A DNA stretch of 64,000 bases from Bacteroidales bacterium UBA4070 (GTDB taxonomy: Bacteria; Bacteroidota; Bacteroidia; Bacteroidales; VadinHA17). The stretch's first letter is position 1. Every line of letters starts with the position of its first letter. The translations under genes and the position numbers were made by a program. The notes beneath the pieces were generated by a model. The model searched no databases. It was not told where the DNA came from and was given only the letters and a program-made list of their open reading frames with translations. The stretch spans positions 62,001-126,000 of the forward strand of contig DFYY01000037.1 of NCBI GenBank assembly GCA_002383485.1, given 5' to 3'. Below are positions 33,899 to 44,111 of the stretch, one piece after another.

Positions 33899-35205
33899 TC
33901 AAACAATCGTTCAAAATGCTTGAGTTTGCCTGCTTTTGTACGATCTATATGATCTTTTCTGACGAATTCGCAATCCAAACCAGGCTCGAGATATAGTTCA
34001 ACTGCCTCATGAACTTTCTTCTTTTGACTTGAACTTAATTCGTTATCAGAAACATATTCAAATCTAAATAGACGTTGATTTAATTGTTTAACGACAAATT
34101 CTTTCATGAAACCACCTTCTTCAAGAAGGCTTTTTGAAATGTAGTAGAAGGTCAATCCTGCAGATTTTTTCCCACTTGGGAGAATTGCATAATCATTAGT
34201 GCGGCCTATCAGGCTTTTCAATAATTGATTGTTTCCTTTTTTTTCTTTTTCAATCACAACTACATCCCCTAGTTCGTACCTTATAAATGGCATTGCCTTA
34301 TTGAAAAGCGCAGTCACCAGAAGTTTGCCCTCAACCCCTTCCTCAACCGGGTTATTATTGTTATCCACAACTTCAAAATAAAGATTTTCATTTGACATGA
34401 TCCAGTCAAACGACTCATCTTCAAATGCTATTAGGTCTAGTTCTGCTGCTCCGTATTCGTTAACCACCCTAACACCGAACGCCATCTCCATGATAGCTCT
34501 GTCTTCTGCAGTACATATTTCAGAGGTTGTAATACAAACCTTTAATGTAGGGCATCTATCCTTAAGTTTTAAGCCATGCCTTAGAATGTATTTAGCAAAG
34601 ATTGTCAGAGAACTGCTATAGCCATTAAGATATTCAAATGGCCTCCTTTCAAAAATTGTCAGGTACTTTCCAAGGACATGGTCAGAGAGATCAAATACGG
34701 GAAACCTTACCCTGTTCGAAAGCCTGTCTTTAATTTTTTCTTTTAAATATCCCTTGGATGTTAAAGGTATCCCAAAAAACCTTGCTTGCAGAGAGTGATT
34801 AATATCAATATCGTGACGACTATAGCGATCCAGGATTAGTGACCAGGTCATAGCATGAGCGAATTTATCCTTAGCAAAATATAATGGATGGCCTGAGGAT
34901 CCCGATGTGTTATTTAGATACACATTTCTACTATTGTAACCGCCACTTAGTAAGTCTGAAGATTGTCTTTGTATGACTTGTTTTGTTAAAATGGGAATTT
35001 TTCTCCATTCCTCAGGTGTTTTATTCCCAATAAAATTTCGATAGTTTTTATTGCGAGCAATATGGTGGTTGAGGATTTCTTCCAGAGACTTTTCTTGGTA
35101 TTTATTAAAAGTGACCGCATCCATAGTCTGGATGTGGGTTAAATTCTCCTTTGCTTCAGAAACAGGAAAGCCCTTTAATCTTAAAATTGCTTCAAATGAT
35201 TTCAA
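33895..35205 (-). CDS. CapK/PaaK-like AMP-forming ligase homologue
   Basis: A member of the phenylacetate-CoA-ligase-like family often found in capsule clusters as CapK (436 aa). The nucleotide-binding motif is NNTSGSSGHPLYFAKD, with NEYGAAELDLIAFE and RYELGDVV later on, as in acyl-adenylate enzymes. In glycan loci these proteins are thought to activate an acid for attachment to a sugar, but the substrate is unknown. It is translationally coupled to the GT4 gene downstream (ATGA) and lies about 48 bp after the next GT4 gene. Confidence 0.8.
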   Translation of the reverse strand: MKSFEAILRLKGFPVSEAKENLTHIQTMDAVTFNKYQEKSLEEILNHHIARNKNYRNFIGNKTPEEWRKIPILTKQVIQRQSSDLLSGGYNSRNVYLNNTSGSSGHPLYFAKDKFAHAMTWSLILDRYSRHDIDINHSLQARFFGIPLTSKGYLKEKIKDRLSNRVRFPVFDLSDHVLGKYLTIFERRPFEYLNGYSSSLTIFAKYILRHGLKLKDRCPTLKVCITTSEICTAEDRAIMEMAFGVRVVNEYGAAELDLIAFEDESFDWIMSNENLYFEVVDNNNNPVEEGVEGKLLVTALFNKAMPFIRYELGDVVVIEKEKKGNNQLLKSLIGRTNDYAILPSGKKSAGLTFYYISKSLLEEGGFMKEFVVKQLNQRLFRFEYVSDNELSSSQKKKVHEAVELYLEPGLDCEFVRKDHIDRTKAGKLKHFERLFE

Positions 35206-35253
35206 ATCAATAAATTCTTTTCTTAAATAAAGAACAGGTCTTCCAATTATTTA

Positions 35254-36279
35254 TCAACGACTTAGAAGGCTTAACCAAAGTGCCCTGACATTATTCCAGT
35301 CGAAGCTAGCTGCTTTAAGCCTCGCCGCCGTTACAATTTGAATATAACGTTCATGATTTTGCAGCAAAAAACAAATTCCTGCAGTTAGAGAGCCTGCATC
35401 GCCCGTATTGACTAATAGTGCCTCTTGTTGATCAATTACCAAGTATCTGACACCTCCTGGATTAGTGGAGACAATGCATAGCCCCAGCGCCATTGCCTCA
35501 ATCACACTGACCGGAGTGTTGTCAACATTTGTTGTATTGATGAAAAAGTCATAATTCTCAGACAGAGATATCCAATCTTCTTTCGACAGTTTCCCTGTTA
35601 TCTTCACATGCTCTTCTGTACCTTTTTGTCTGATATAATCTTTGAATTCTCCAAGGCTTCCATCCTTATCAGGTCCTACCATGCAGAGTTCCGCATCAGA
35701 ATGAGTTTGGAGCAGACCTTCAAGAACATCAGCTGCCATGAGCGGATTATACTGGCGGTGAAACGATCGCACCCACAGCAGCTTTGGGCGGGGTTTTTGG
35801 CGCAATCTGAAAGGGTATTTTGAGATATCTATACTGTTGGCTATGACTACGGTGCTAAACCCAGCTATTTCGAATTCGTGTTTAAGATATCCCGAGACAG
35901 CTACGTTGGCATATGAATGATTGAATAAGTTGGTGCATTCGCGTTTCGAACGCTGCAACCGTTTAGGCAGATCGCCACCATGAAGAATTGGGAGATATTT
36001 TGTGCCAATGATTTTAGCCAGTCTGCCCGCGAGGTATGCATACCAAAATGCAGAAGTGCTGTAGGTATCAATAAGTATGTAATCAACCTGCCTGCCTGTA
36101 GTTGCTGTTTTCCACAAAATCTCAGTCAAACGCAAAAAAGGATTCTTGCGGGTCCCAGCATAAATAACTGTATAATCCTCTTTCTCAAGCAAAGGACCTA
36201 GTGTTTCGATAACACCAGGTGTAAACCCATACCGTGAAAGCTTATTCCCGATATACAATATTTTAACTTTCTTCTTCAA
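35254..36279 (-). CDS. GT4 glycosyltransferase
   Basis: A GT-B glycosyltransferase (341 aa). The C-terminal domain has LLWVRSFHRQYNPLMAADVL, CMVGPDKDGSLGEF, ITGKLSKEDWISL and SVIEAMALGLCIVSTNPGG, with the conserved Glu in EAMALG. It probably acts on lipid-linked glycan in the cytoplasm. The start overlaps the end of the polymerase gene by 17 bp, which implies coupled translation. The donor sugar is not predictable. Confidence 0.85.
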   Translation of the reverse strand: MKKKVKILYIGNKLSRYGFTPGVIETLGPLLEKEDYTVIYAGTRKNPFLRLTEILWKTATTGRQVDYILIDTYSTSAFWYAYLAGRLAKIIGTKYLPILHGGDLPKRLQRSKRECTNLFNHSYANVAVSGYLKHEFEIAGFSTVVIANSIDISKYPFRLRQKPRPKLLWVRSFHRQYNPLMAADVLEGLLQTHSDAELCMVGPDKDGSLGEFKDYIRQKGTEEHVKITGKLSKEDWISLSENYDFFINTTNVDNTPVSVIEAMALGLCIVSTNPGGVRYLVIDQQEALLVNTGDAGSLTAGICFLLQNHERYIQIVTAARLKAASFDWNNVRALWLSLLSR

Positions 36280-37633
36280 TTAAATCCATCTCATTGACAG
36301 AAAGGAGTGATAATCCGAATAACAAAGGGCTTACATATGTTCTCATTGCAGCATGGAGAGTTGTAAAAAATGCAATCATAAACAGGGCTAACAGTATTGC
36401 ACCGAAATGCTCATTCCGGGTTCGCCTGAAAATCCTCACGCCAAGACCCACTAATATTATGAAGTATATCAATCCCAACAGCCCATGCTCTGATAGGAGT
36501 CTGCTTGTTTCAACATGAGACAAGAAACCCTTTGTGTCATTTCTCAGATGTCGTGAAGCCCCCACTCCAACTCCTAGAACGGGATGGGCCTTCCATAGTT
36601 CAAGGTCATCAATAAAGATCTGCAGTCTATTTGAAGTAAGAACGTTAAGCGTTTTTTCCTTTCTTCCGGCAAGGGTTCCTGCTGTCTCTCCCTGATACCG
36701 TTGTGCAAGCAATCCGCCGGTTAGCTTGTCGGCATATATGAATGTGAATACTATAACCAGCAAAACCGGTAGTGCTGTCACCACCGTCCTTACAGGCTTG
36801 AACGCTTTCTCCCCAACAAGGTTCCCACTGTCCAATAATAGCAATAATAAAATTCCTAATGCGCCTCCAATCATCCCGCCTCGCGAAAATGTAACAAGGC
36901 CCCGGAATATGAATAGTAACAACATTGCTAGATCAAGCCACCTGTAACCTGTAAGTTGCCAATTTTTTCTCCAAAAGAGAAAAACAAAAAAAGCACCAAG
37001 TCCCAGAGCTGTTGATACTTGATTTGTGCCGAAGCCCCCGGAAGTTTCAAAATTTGCCCCAAGGTTGAATTCTACTGTCTCCAGATTTGGGGTCTTTAAA
37101 ATAACGAAGGCAAGCACTGATACCAGAGGGTAAAACATCAGTCTGATTGTATCAATGAAAGCATCTTTCTCGATCTCCTGTCTGCTGAAGAAGACCACTG
37201 CAAGAGCAACATTAATCGGACCGATCAAATTGAAAACAATATTTTTAAATGTTGTCTCATCTGCTAAATCAAAGAAGGCTCCTGGAAGAAGCAGGGCAAG
37301 CATCAGCCAACCAATATATCCCCTCCTGTGCCCCTTAAGAATGCCGAAGAGCAGCAGGACGAGGAGCAAATATTTGCCCAGCTCATAAGGGACAAAGGGC
37401 GAGGTGCGCGACATTCGGGCAAGAAGTTCAAATGATGTCGCGTAGGAAATTAGAAATACCAAAGGCACGAAAGTACCATCTGTTCTTCTTAATAGGTTTA
37501 TCCCGGTTGTCAGAAGAACAAAATAAAACCATGCGATGAATACCCATGGCGTTAGCGTACTAATCGCACCGAGCGCTACATGAAAAAGAACCCAGAAAAG
37601 AGGAGATCTACTATATAGGATGTAGTTAATCAT
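36263..37633 (-). CDS. O-antigen polymerase/ligase-like membrane protein (Wzy-like)
   Basis: A polytopic inner-membrane protein (456 aa) with about ten to twelve hydrophobic helices and a periplasmic loop near residues 290-370 that carries YQGETAGTLAGRKEKT and HPVLGVGVGASR. The latter pattern (a conserved Gly-rich GVGxG with a nearby His and Arg) is typical of the Wzy_C/O-antigen ligase family. It would polymerise repeat units flipped by Wzx. It is the only such candidate in the cluster. Its start overlaps the next gene by four bases. Confidence 0.8.
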   Translation of the reverse strand: MINYILYSRSPLFWVLFHVALGAISTLTPWVFIAWFYFVLLTTGINLLRRTDGTFVPLVFLISYATSFELLARMSRTSPFVPYELGKYLLLVLLLFGILKGHRRGYIGWLMLALLLPGAFFDLADETTFKNIVFNLIGPINVALAVVFFSRQEIEKDAFIDTIRLMFYPLVSVLAFVILKTPNLETVEFNLGANFETSGGFGTNQVSTALGLGAFFVFLFWRKNWQLTGYRWLDLAMLLLFIFRGLVTFSRGGMIGGALGILLLLLLDSGNLVGEKAFKPVRTVVTALPVLLVIVFTFIYADKLTGGLLAQRYQGETAGTLAGRKEKTLNVLTSNRLQIFIDDLELWKAHPVLGVGVGASRHLRNDTKGFLSHVETSRLLSEHGLLGLIYFIILVGLGVRIFRRTRNEHFGAILLALFMIAFFTTLHAAMRTYVSPLLFGLSLLSVNEMDLIEEES

Positions 37634-38709
37634 TCTGTTGATAACCTATTTAAAAGAACAGCGTATTCCTTCATGAATTTGTCGGGACCATATTCCATAT
37701 TAACATGTTCACGGAATTTTTCACCTATTTCTTTTGCCATAAATTGGTTTTCGATTATCCATTGTAATGCGTTGGCAACTTCACCAAAATTATGAGGAGG
37801 GACCACTTTACCGTAACGCCCATTACCAACCACCTCTGCACATTGCCCCACATCAGTCACTACCACCGGCAAGGCTGCCATTCCATACTCGAGCAAAGCA
37901 ACAGGAAGCCCTTCTGAAACAGAAGTGAGTACCCCGCAATCAGCTGAAGCAAGCAGCGAGGCTGTGTCCTCGACAGAGCCATGCATTTCAATAATATCTT
38001 CCAACTTGAGTTCTTTGATTAGCGTCCTGATCATGTCGCTATATTCCTGATTGTCAGCAGAACCTGCCAGAATGACCTTCAGTCTCTTCGGAAGATTCAT
38101 TTCATTAAGTTCTGCCACTGCCCTTATGAGTGTGGGATGATCTTTCTGCGGGCGAAGATTGGCAAGGCACACGATTGTGAACACCTTCGGATCAGACTGT
38201 TTAGAAACAATATTCAGCAGTGGAAAGTTATTGATCATAACAATTCTCTCAGAGGGAACCTTCATATTCTGTCGTGACCATTCAACAAGTTCCTGATTCA
38301 CTGAGATAATCCCATCAATTTTGGACGAGATTAGTTTATAAAAATAAATTTTCTTCCTGTCATAAATTTTTATCCCGAGGTGATCATGCCAGATGATTTT
38401 AAGGCTTCTCAGGAATATTTTTGCCGCCACCGCCCAGAACAGGGAACTGGAATGTGCATGTACTACCGAAATTTCGTTATCCCTGATAATCCTGATCAAA
38501 CTCCTGAAGGCCGCCAGATCAACAGGGCTCTTTTTTTTAAGCAAGCAATATCTAACCCCCGGAGTTATGAATTTTTCAAGCGGTCCGCCTTCCCGCGATG
38601 CACATAATGTAACATCATGACCACTCTCATGAAGCACATTCGAAATGTTCACGCACATCCGTTCCGCACCGCCGGAATGAAGGCTGTCAATTAATTGGAG
38701 GATTTTCAT
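37630..38709 (-). CDS. GT4 glycosyltransferase
   Basis: A retaining GT-B enzyme (359 aa) starting MKILQLIDSLHSGGAERMCV, the common acceptor-domain opening. Donor-domain motifs are VCLANLRPQKDHPTLI, VILAGSADNQEY, IEMHGSVED and LPVALLEYGMAALPVVVTD, where the usual Glu is present in LLEYG. The length is normal. It forms a coupled unit with the polymerase and acts in the cytoplasm on a growing lipid-linked chain. Confidence 0.85.
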   Translation of the reverse strand: MKILQLIDSLHSGGAERMCVNISNVLHESGHDVTLCASREGGPLEKFITPGVRYCLLKKKSPVDLAAFRSLIRIIRDNEISVVHAHSSSLFWAVAAKIFLRSLKIIWHDHLGIKIYDRKKIYFYKLISSKIDGIISVNQELVEWSRQNMKVPSERIVMINNFPLLNIVSKQSDPKVFTIVCLANLRPQKDHPTLIRAVAELNEMNLPKRLKVILAGSADNQEYSDMIRTLIKELKLEDIIEMHGSVEDTASLLASADCGVLTSVSEGLPVALLEYGMAALPVVVTDVGQCAEVVGNGRYGKVVPPHNFGEVANALQWIIENQFMAKEIGEKFREHVNMEYGPDKFMKEYAVLLNRLSTE

Positions 38710-38744
38710 TTACATCTGGGTAATACTTACGGTTATAAGCTAGA

Positions 38745-39596
38745 TTACCCTGTTTTAACTGCAACGCACATTATATTAGGGCCAAAGTACTTACCAACAA
38801 TGGCTTTCATAAGGAACTTGTACATATTCAAATCCGCCAGATTCATATATGGAAAAGGCCTTACTTCCAAAAGTACCGGGGTAAAACCATAATAAGGTAA
38901 GATTTTATGTAAATTTTGCCGATTAAAGAAATTTACATGAACAGGAGGCGGGCTTTGATACAACCTTGATTGTTCTTTTTCGTAGTTTTTGAATTTATCA
39001 CTGTTGGGCACCGTGAATCCCAAAAAACCATTTGGTTTTAAGCTTTTCCGGATCATTCTAAGACATTCATCCAAATTATCAATGTGTTCCAATACTTCAA
39101 AAGCGAGGATTGCGTCAAATTGCTCTTGAAACTCATCCAGCGCTTGATATCCGGAAGATTTTATGGGGAGACCTTGCTGGGCAGCATTAATTGCAATCTC
39201 TTCATTTAATTCAAAGCCGATATAATCATGACCCGCATTGACTAATTCTTGAGCGACAACTCCAACACCCGCACCAATCTCTGCAGTTGAATATTTTTTC
39301 TTTTCAGTAAATATTTTCTTCAGTACTCTTCTCTTATTATACCCTAAAGCAGGATGGCGACCCTGATTGATTAACTCTTCCTGAAGGCGATGCTGGTTGT
39401 AACCAGGGTCATTATTATACAGATCACTATATAGATTCTTAGCATCAAAATTATCTTGGGACTCTTCAAAAAATATCAGGCCGCATCTATCACATTTTAC
39501 CAATCCCAATGTTGGCAGATATGGAGTAATTTCGGAAGAACATACTTTACATAAAGGATATTTTATTCCGGTTGGCGTTTTATATTTTTTCATCAT
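38745..39596 (-). CDS. SAM-dependent methyltransferase with N-terminal zinc-ribbon-like motif
   Basis: A class I methyltransferase (283 aa). The SAM site is AEIGAGVGVVAQELVNAG, with FDAILAFEVLEHI as motif II and PNGFLGFTVPNSD as motif III. The N-terminus carries four cysteines (LCKVCSSE and KCDRCGL), as in the C-methyltransferase-like proteins of sugar clusters. It may methylate a sugar nucleotide or the growing chain and thereby cap or modify it. It is flanked by GT4 genes with short gaps (36 and 59 bp). Confidence 0.82.
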   Translation of the reverse strand: MMKKYKTPTGIKYPLCKVCSSEITPYLPTLGLVKCDRCGLIFFEESQDNFDAKNLYSDLYNNDPGYNQHRLQEELINQGRHPALGYNKRRVLKKIFTEKKKYSTAEIGAGVGVVAQELVNAGHDYIGFELNEEIAINAAQQGLPIKSSGYQALDEFQEQFDAILAFEVLEHIDNLDECLRMIRKSLKPNGFLGFTVPNSDKFKNYEKEQSRLYQSPPPVHVNFFNRQNLHKILPYYGFTPVLLEVRPFPYMNLADLNMYKFLMKAIVGKYFGPNIMCVAVKTG

Positions 39597-39654
39597 AATA
39601 TGTTCGTTAGAGGCTTATGTCCATTGCTTTAGAGTTTTTAGCAATATTTTCACC

Positions 39655-40779
39655 TCATTCCAGGAGCTTTGACATTGTAGCACAATACCTGTCTATTGTA
39701 AATTTATCACAGTAGGTTTTACGTGCATTTTTGCTCAAATTGAAATGACTTGATATATTTTTTTCTACTCTTTCAAATACATTCATGATTTCCTGCTCAG
39801 AAGGAGCAAACAAATAGCCTTCCACCCCGTCCGTCAGATACTCCGCTAATCCTGTCTTTGTTGAAAGCAATAAAGGAACTCCATTCATTAAGCTTTCTAT
39901 GCCAACAGTCGGAAGGTTATCTGATAGAGAGGGAATTATAATAAAGTCTGACCCCTTTATATATTCATCCACCTCACTATACTTCTTATGCCCCTCAAAA
40001 ATAATGTTTGGATGGACTTTTGCTGAAGCCATTATCTGTTCCGCCAGAAAACCAGAACCGGCAAAATGTAGTATAATTTTCGACTGCTTTTCCTTTTGGT
40101 ATTTTATAAATGCTGATATCAGGATATTAATGCCTTTTGACGGATCCAGTCGACCCAAATAAGAAATTGAAATTTTTTCAGTATTTTCATTTCCGGGAAA
40201 GTTCCCGTCAATATATCTGTCAACTAACGGATTTAGTATTACTCTGCACTTGCTATTAACTAGTCGACCCTTTTTATTTTCAAACAATTTATTAAAATCC
40301 TTCCCTGCTAGGTTAGAAGGACAAATAATGTTATCACAGAAAAGGTTATAGTATATTTTTTTTCGTAATAGCAATAATCTATGCTTTACGGTGCCATTCT
40401 TACTATCAATAATGTTCGCGGTTGAAAGTGTATGGTAGTAAACATACGTTCGCGCATGCCAGAATGACAGGATTTTTGAAACTAATGCTGCAATATTGCT
40501 GCCGACAAAGTGAGCAATGACCTTGTCAGGTTTATATTTTATGTACAATCTTGAGAACCACAGGAAGGACCTCAGTCCTGTCGGTCTTCTGCCATATGGC
40601 CATGAATAAACATGGATAAATCCAGAGTAATCACTAATCTTTACAGGATTATTGAACTGAGGTTTATGAGAAATAAATAAAACATTGAATCCGTTTTTAG
40701 CCAGGTAATTTGCCAGATGAAAACTCATTCCGGCAAATGTTTCTTCGGTATAATTATGGACAATACATATACAATTCAT
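39655..40779 (-). CDS. GT4 glycosyltransferase
   Basis: A GT-B glycosyltransferase (374 aa). The opening MNCICIVHNYTEETFAGMSF is followed by the GNENTEKISISYLGRLDPSK-like donor-domain entry ISYLGRLDPSKGINILI, then LHFAGSGFLAEQIM and SLMNGVPLLLSTKTG. The usual EX7E first Glu is in VGIESLMNGVP. It is AT-rich, like its neighbours. The role in the repeat unit is not known. Confidence 0.82.
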   Translation of the reverse strand: MNCICIVHNYTEETFAGMSFHLANYLAKNGFNVLFISHKPQFNNPVKISDYSGFIHVYSWPYGRRPTGLRSFLWFSRLYIKYKPDKVIAHFVGSNIAALVSKILSFWHARTYVYYHTLSTANIIDSKNGTVKHRLLLLRKKIYYNLFCDNIICPSNLAGKDFNKLFENKKGRLVNSKCRVILNPLVDRYIDGNFPGNENTEKISISYLGRLDPSKGINILISAFIKYQKEKQSKIILHFAGSGFLAEQIMASAKVHPNIIFEGHKKYSEVDEYIKGSDFIIIPSLSDNLPTVGIESLMNGVPLLLSTKTGLAEYLTDGVEGYLFAPSEQEIMNVFERVEKNISSHFNLSKNARKTYCDKFTIDRYCATMSKLLE

Positions 40780-40821
40780 GCCCTGATAATTCAGAAAATA
40801 CTTATTAAGTAATACTTGCGA

Positions 40822-41937
40822 CTATAGCAGTTTTTTGACAACATCCTCAAATCTTTCCAGCGTAAACTCCCTTGACCAAGCCATTGCCTTTTCGCATTTT
40901 TCATGGTACAAGGTCTGGTTAGATATGTATCCGGTAATAACAGCAGAAATCTGCTTAACGTTTTCATTAACCAGGTTACCTCTATCACCGTTACCTAGCA
41001 TTTGAGGCACGCAGCTTAGAGCAGTTGTTATAGGCAGACATTTCCACCACATGGATTCAGCCACAGCCTTAGGCCAGCCCTCCGATCTTGAAATAAAAAT
41101 GAGAAAATGTGCATCCTGAAGCACCCTTTTTACTGTCTCTCCATCAACATTCCCGAGCAGTGATGTCTGACCTTCTAAACCATATTCGGCGATCTTGCTT
41201 ATCAGAAGTTCCCTTTGCGGCCCATCGCCGCAAAATGTAAGAGTAGCATTTATCTTCTTCGTAGAAAGCTCCTTCAGGACTTCAAGACTTCTAAGAGGTG
41301 ACTTGTTCTCTGTTAGCGTTCCAATAAAAGCCAGTTTGATCCCTTGCTTAAGAGGACTTTTAGATACCGCTGTCCGGTCTTTCTCAGAATAGGAAGCAGT
41401 GAAGAAAGGCTTAATGTTTTTTGTTTGGTCGGGCCAGTTCCCATAGACCAGCGCCGTCATATTGCGCGTGAGGAAGGTGTTTCTCAGAATCCGTTGCTGG
41501 AGCCTGTAGCTCCAAGGTTGTTTGCTGTTCCAGTCCCAGTTGCTTGCGTACTTAGCAGTTTTCTTTTTATGCGGAAACAAGATCTGAACAAAACAACCTA
41601 TTAATCCGACATTCCCGGGGCATCTGAGGTGAATGTGGTCTGCCCTTCTCATTCCCTTGAAAACAGGTATGACAATCTTAGGAAGGGAAAAAATTGTCTT
41701 TAGGATGGCCTTCAAACTTAATATGTCAAATTGACGTGTAGTTAGAAATGATATTCTGTCATGATCATATGATAGATCGATTGGACCAGGTGATCTGTTA
41801 TTATCCAATGGTGCAACTATGATTACCTCATCTGCATATTTCAACCATAAATTCATTTCCCTGACATAAGGGCCATAAGCATAATAAGAGCCTAAATAAT
41901 GTTTATGAGATACATGTGTAATAATGGTAAATGTCAT
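40822..41937 (-). CDS. GT4 glycosyltransferase
   Basis: A GT-B enzyme (371 aa). The donor domain shows LAFIGTLTENKSPLRSLEVL, LTFCGDGPQRELLISKI, LLGNVDGETVKRVLQDA and RSEGWPKAVAESMWWKC, with the conserved Glu in AESMW. The N-terminal half is the less conserved acceptor domain. Gaps to the neighbours are 42 and 15 bp, so it belongs to the same transcript. Confidence 0.82.
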   Translation of the reverse strand: MTFTIITHVSHKHYLGSYYAYGPYVREMNLWLKYADEVIIVAPLDNNRSPGPIDLSYDHDRISFLTTRQFDILSLKAILKTIFSLPKIVIPVFKGMRRADHIHLRCPGNVGLIGCFVQILFPHKKKTAKYASNWDWNSKQPWSYRLQQRILRNTFLTRNMTALVYGNWPDQTKNIKPFFTASYSEKDRTAVSKSPLKQGIKLAFIGTLTENKSPLRSLEVLKELSTKKINATLTFCGDGPQRELLISKIAEYGLEGQTSLLGNVDGETVKRVLQDAHFLIFISRSEGWPKAVAESMWWKCLPITTALSCVPQMLGNGDRGNLVNENVKQISAVITGYISNQTLYHEKCEKAMAWSREFTLERFEDVVKKLL

Positions 41938-41952
41938 TGAGAATAAATATTG

Positions 41953-42957
41953 TTATTCGGATCTCACTGGTGGACAAACAAGAACTCCAAACCAAGCTGA
42001 TATTCTTCCCAAAAAATCCAATAATGCATCGCTTCTCTTAGGTCCGGTAATCACATTTAGAAGTCTGATTTTCGCCAATAAAAGAGTTGTTGCATGCCAT
42101 TTAAACCTCGCATTCAGGGAGGGATTAGGAAAACGGACGTGCCATACGTACCAACCGTTGCGAACGACCATCTTACCATATTTGAAAAGATCAGGTCGGC
42201 CCGATTGTTCATGATAATGCCAGACTTTTGCATTTGTATTAACATATAGCTTACCATAATTTAATGCTCTTACGCAAAAATCAAAATCCTCGTACAGGCT
42301 ATAACCATCAAAAAATGTTGAGAATTTAATATGATCAAATATTTCCCTTTTATATGAAGCAATTCCTCCCATGAAGTGCTCCACCTTATAAACTTTTCCG
42401 TTAGGTGGTAAAACTGAGCGCCCATGAGAAAAATCAGGGATTAATCCCGGCTGTAAGCTTGGTAGTAGTCCAAAAAGTTTTCTTGCCTTGTACCTGAGTG
42501 GTTCCGCTGCTACCCACCCATCTATTTCATAATATTTAAACCTGTTATATTTTGCCCCTGGTTCCTTCCTGAAATAGTTATTATTCTGAAGATCAAGCCC
42601 GCCTGCACCGATTGCAGCAGGGCAGGACCTATAAGTCTCAAGCAATACCTTGAAATAATCTGGTTCTACCTTAATGTCGTCATCAAGAAAAGCAACAATT
42701 TCAGTATCATCTGCCAATTTGGAAATACCGAAGTTCCTCTGACGGGTAAGGCCTCGATGCTCTTCATTTACTTTATAATAATTAAGTCTGACGTCTTCGG
42801 AAATAAACGTGGACACAATATCGCTTGTACCATCATCCGGCGAACTGTCAACAATGATTATATCCCGTGGTTTGATTGAGCATGAAACAACAGAGGTCAG
42901 TAAATTCAATAATGCCACGGGTCTTTTATAAGTGCAAATAATAAGTGTTAGAATCAT
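41953..42957 (-). CDS. GT2 glycosyltransferase
   Basis: An inverting GT-A glycosyltransferase (334 aa). It opens MILTLIICTYKRPVALLNLL; DSSPDDGT and the metal-binding EIVAFLDDDIKVEPDY (DxD) follow; MGGIASYKREIF and YEDFDFCVRALNYGKLY form the acceptor-side motif with ED. The C-terminal 60 residues are an extension with one weak amphipathic stretch. It overlaps the next gene by four bases. Confidence 0.87.
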   Translation of the reverse strand: MILTLIICTYKRPVALLNLLTSVVSCSIKPRDIIIVDSSPDDGTSDIVSTFISEDVRLNYYKVNEEHRGLTRQRNFGISKLADDTEIVAFLDDDIKVEPDYFKVLLETYRSCPAAIGAGGLDLQNNNYFRKEPGAKYNRFKYYEIDGWVAAEPLRYKARKLFGLLPSLQPGLIPDFSHGRSVLPPNGKVYKVEHFMGGIASYKREIFDHIKFSTFFDGYSLYEDFDFCVRALNYGKLYVNTNAKVWHYHEQSGRPDLFKYGKMVVRNGWYVWHVRFPNPSLNARFKWHATTLLLAKIRLLNVITGPKRSDALLDFLGRISAWFGVLVCPPVRSE

Positions 42958-44111
42958 AACCTCCGTTCAGCTACTTTTTCATAAAAATCAATAGTTTTTT
43001 CTACTATGATTTCTTCTGAAAAGTTCTCTTTCACTCTTGATCTTGCACTGTTTCCCAAAGATGTCTTTAACTTGTTGTCATTCAGGATATCAATTATGTG
43101 TCCTGCAAATTTTTTATGTTCAGAAGGATTACATAAAATACCAGAAACTCCATCTTCTATAATTTCATGAGCCCATCCAATATCTGAGGCTACAACAGCT
43201 CTGCCTATAGCCATTGCTTCAAGCCATGTGACCGGAAATGCTTCAGCATAAGAAGGAAAGACACAGACACTGGCAGTGCTGTAATATTCATTCATCCGCT
43301 CATTAGGAATTTTACCAAGATATCTAACTCTCTTAAAGGCTTCCTCAGAAAATAATGATTTCATTAATTTCCATGTTGAAATGCTACCTGTCTTAATATC
43401 AGGAGTATCGCCTCCTACAATTACTAATTCAGCGGACTTGCATGATTTATTGACCTCATTAAAAATCAGTGGTATGTCCAGAACACCTTTCTTTCTTATT
43501 AATGTCCCGGCATAAAGTATTTTCCGATTATTATCTGTTAAATCATTATCGAAACTACCTTCTGCTGCCGGAAGACTAATGCCGTTCGGAATAATTTCAC
43601 AGGGCAAACTCAGATTAAAAACCTCATTTGTTATTTCGGCCGCAAACACGCTTACTGAAATATATGCATCAGCCTTCTTCAGGGCCTGCTTTTCCAGAAA
43701 ATAATTATGAAATTTTACGGGTCTTTTATCCAAACGGCAGAAATATGTATCGGAACCATGCAATTTGATCACAACCGGGCAATTGAGCTTCATGAAGGCA
43801 GTAATGCCTGTCCAGTCAGGAGCTTCGACAATATCTAATTCCCCTCTAGATACATATTTGTTAATTGTGTTTTGAATTTTTTTCCTCGTCAAATACCATG
43901 ATAGGCCTCTAAATTTAATATTTCGTATCTGAACAATTTTAATATTTCCCTCCAAAAATTCATGATCTATTTCCTGGCCATATACGAATACAGTAGATTT
44001 ATACCCAATTTTATTCAATGAGTATGCTAAAATTTTGATGCTTGTTCCAATTCCACCTGATGAACCAGTCTTTATATGAGGATATTCCGATGTTAGAAAT
44101 CCTATTCTCAT
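42954..44111 (-). CDS. GT4 glycosyltransferase
   Basis: A GT-B enzyme (385 aa) with the acceptor-domain opening SSGGIGTSIKILAYSLNKIG, and VIKLHGSDTYFCRLDKRP. The donor domain has ILYAGTLIRKKGVLDIPLIF, LVIVGGDTPDIK, VRYLGKIPNERM and PVTWLEAMAIGRAVVASD with the conserved Glu. This is the standard architecture for cytoplasmic repeat-unit assembly. It overlaps both neighbours by four bases. Confidence 0.87.
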   Translation of the reverse strand: MRIGFLTSEYPHIKTGSSGGIGTSIKILAYSLNKIGYKSTVFVYGQEIDHEFLEGNIKIVQIRNIKFRGLSWYLTRKKIQNTINKYVSRGELDIVEAPDWTGITAFMKLNCPVVIKLHGSDTYFCRLDKRPVKFHNYFLEKQALKKADAYISVSVFAAEITNEVFNLSLPCEIIPNGISLPAAEGSFDNDLTDNNRKILYAGTLIRKKGVLDIPLIFNEVNKSCKSAELVIVGGDTPDIKTGSISTWKLMKSLFSEEAFKRVRYLGKIPNERMNEYYSTASVCVFPSYAEAFPVTWLEAMAIGRAVVASDIGWAHEIIEDGVSGILCNPSEHKKFAGHIIDILNDNKLKTSLGNSARSRVKENFSEEIIVEKTIDFYEKVAERRL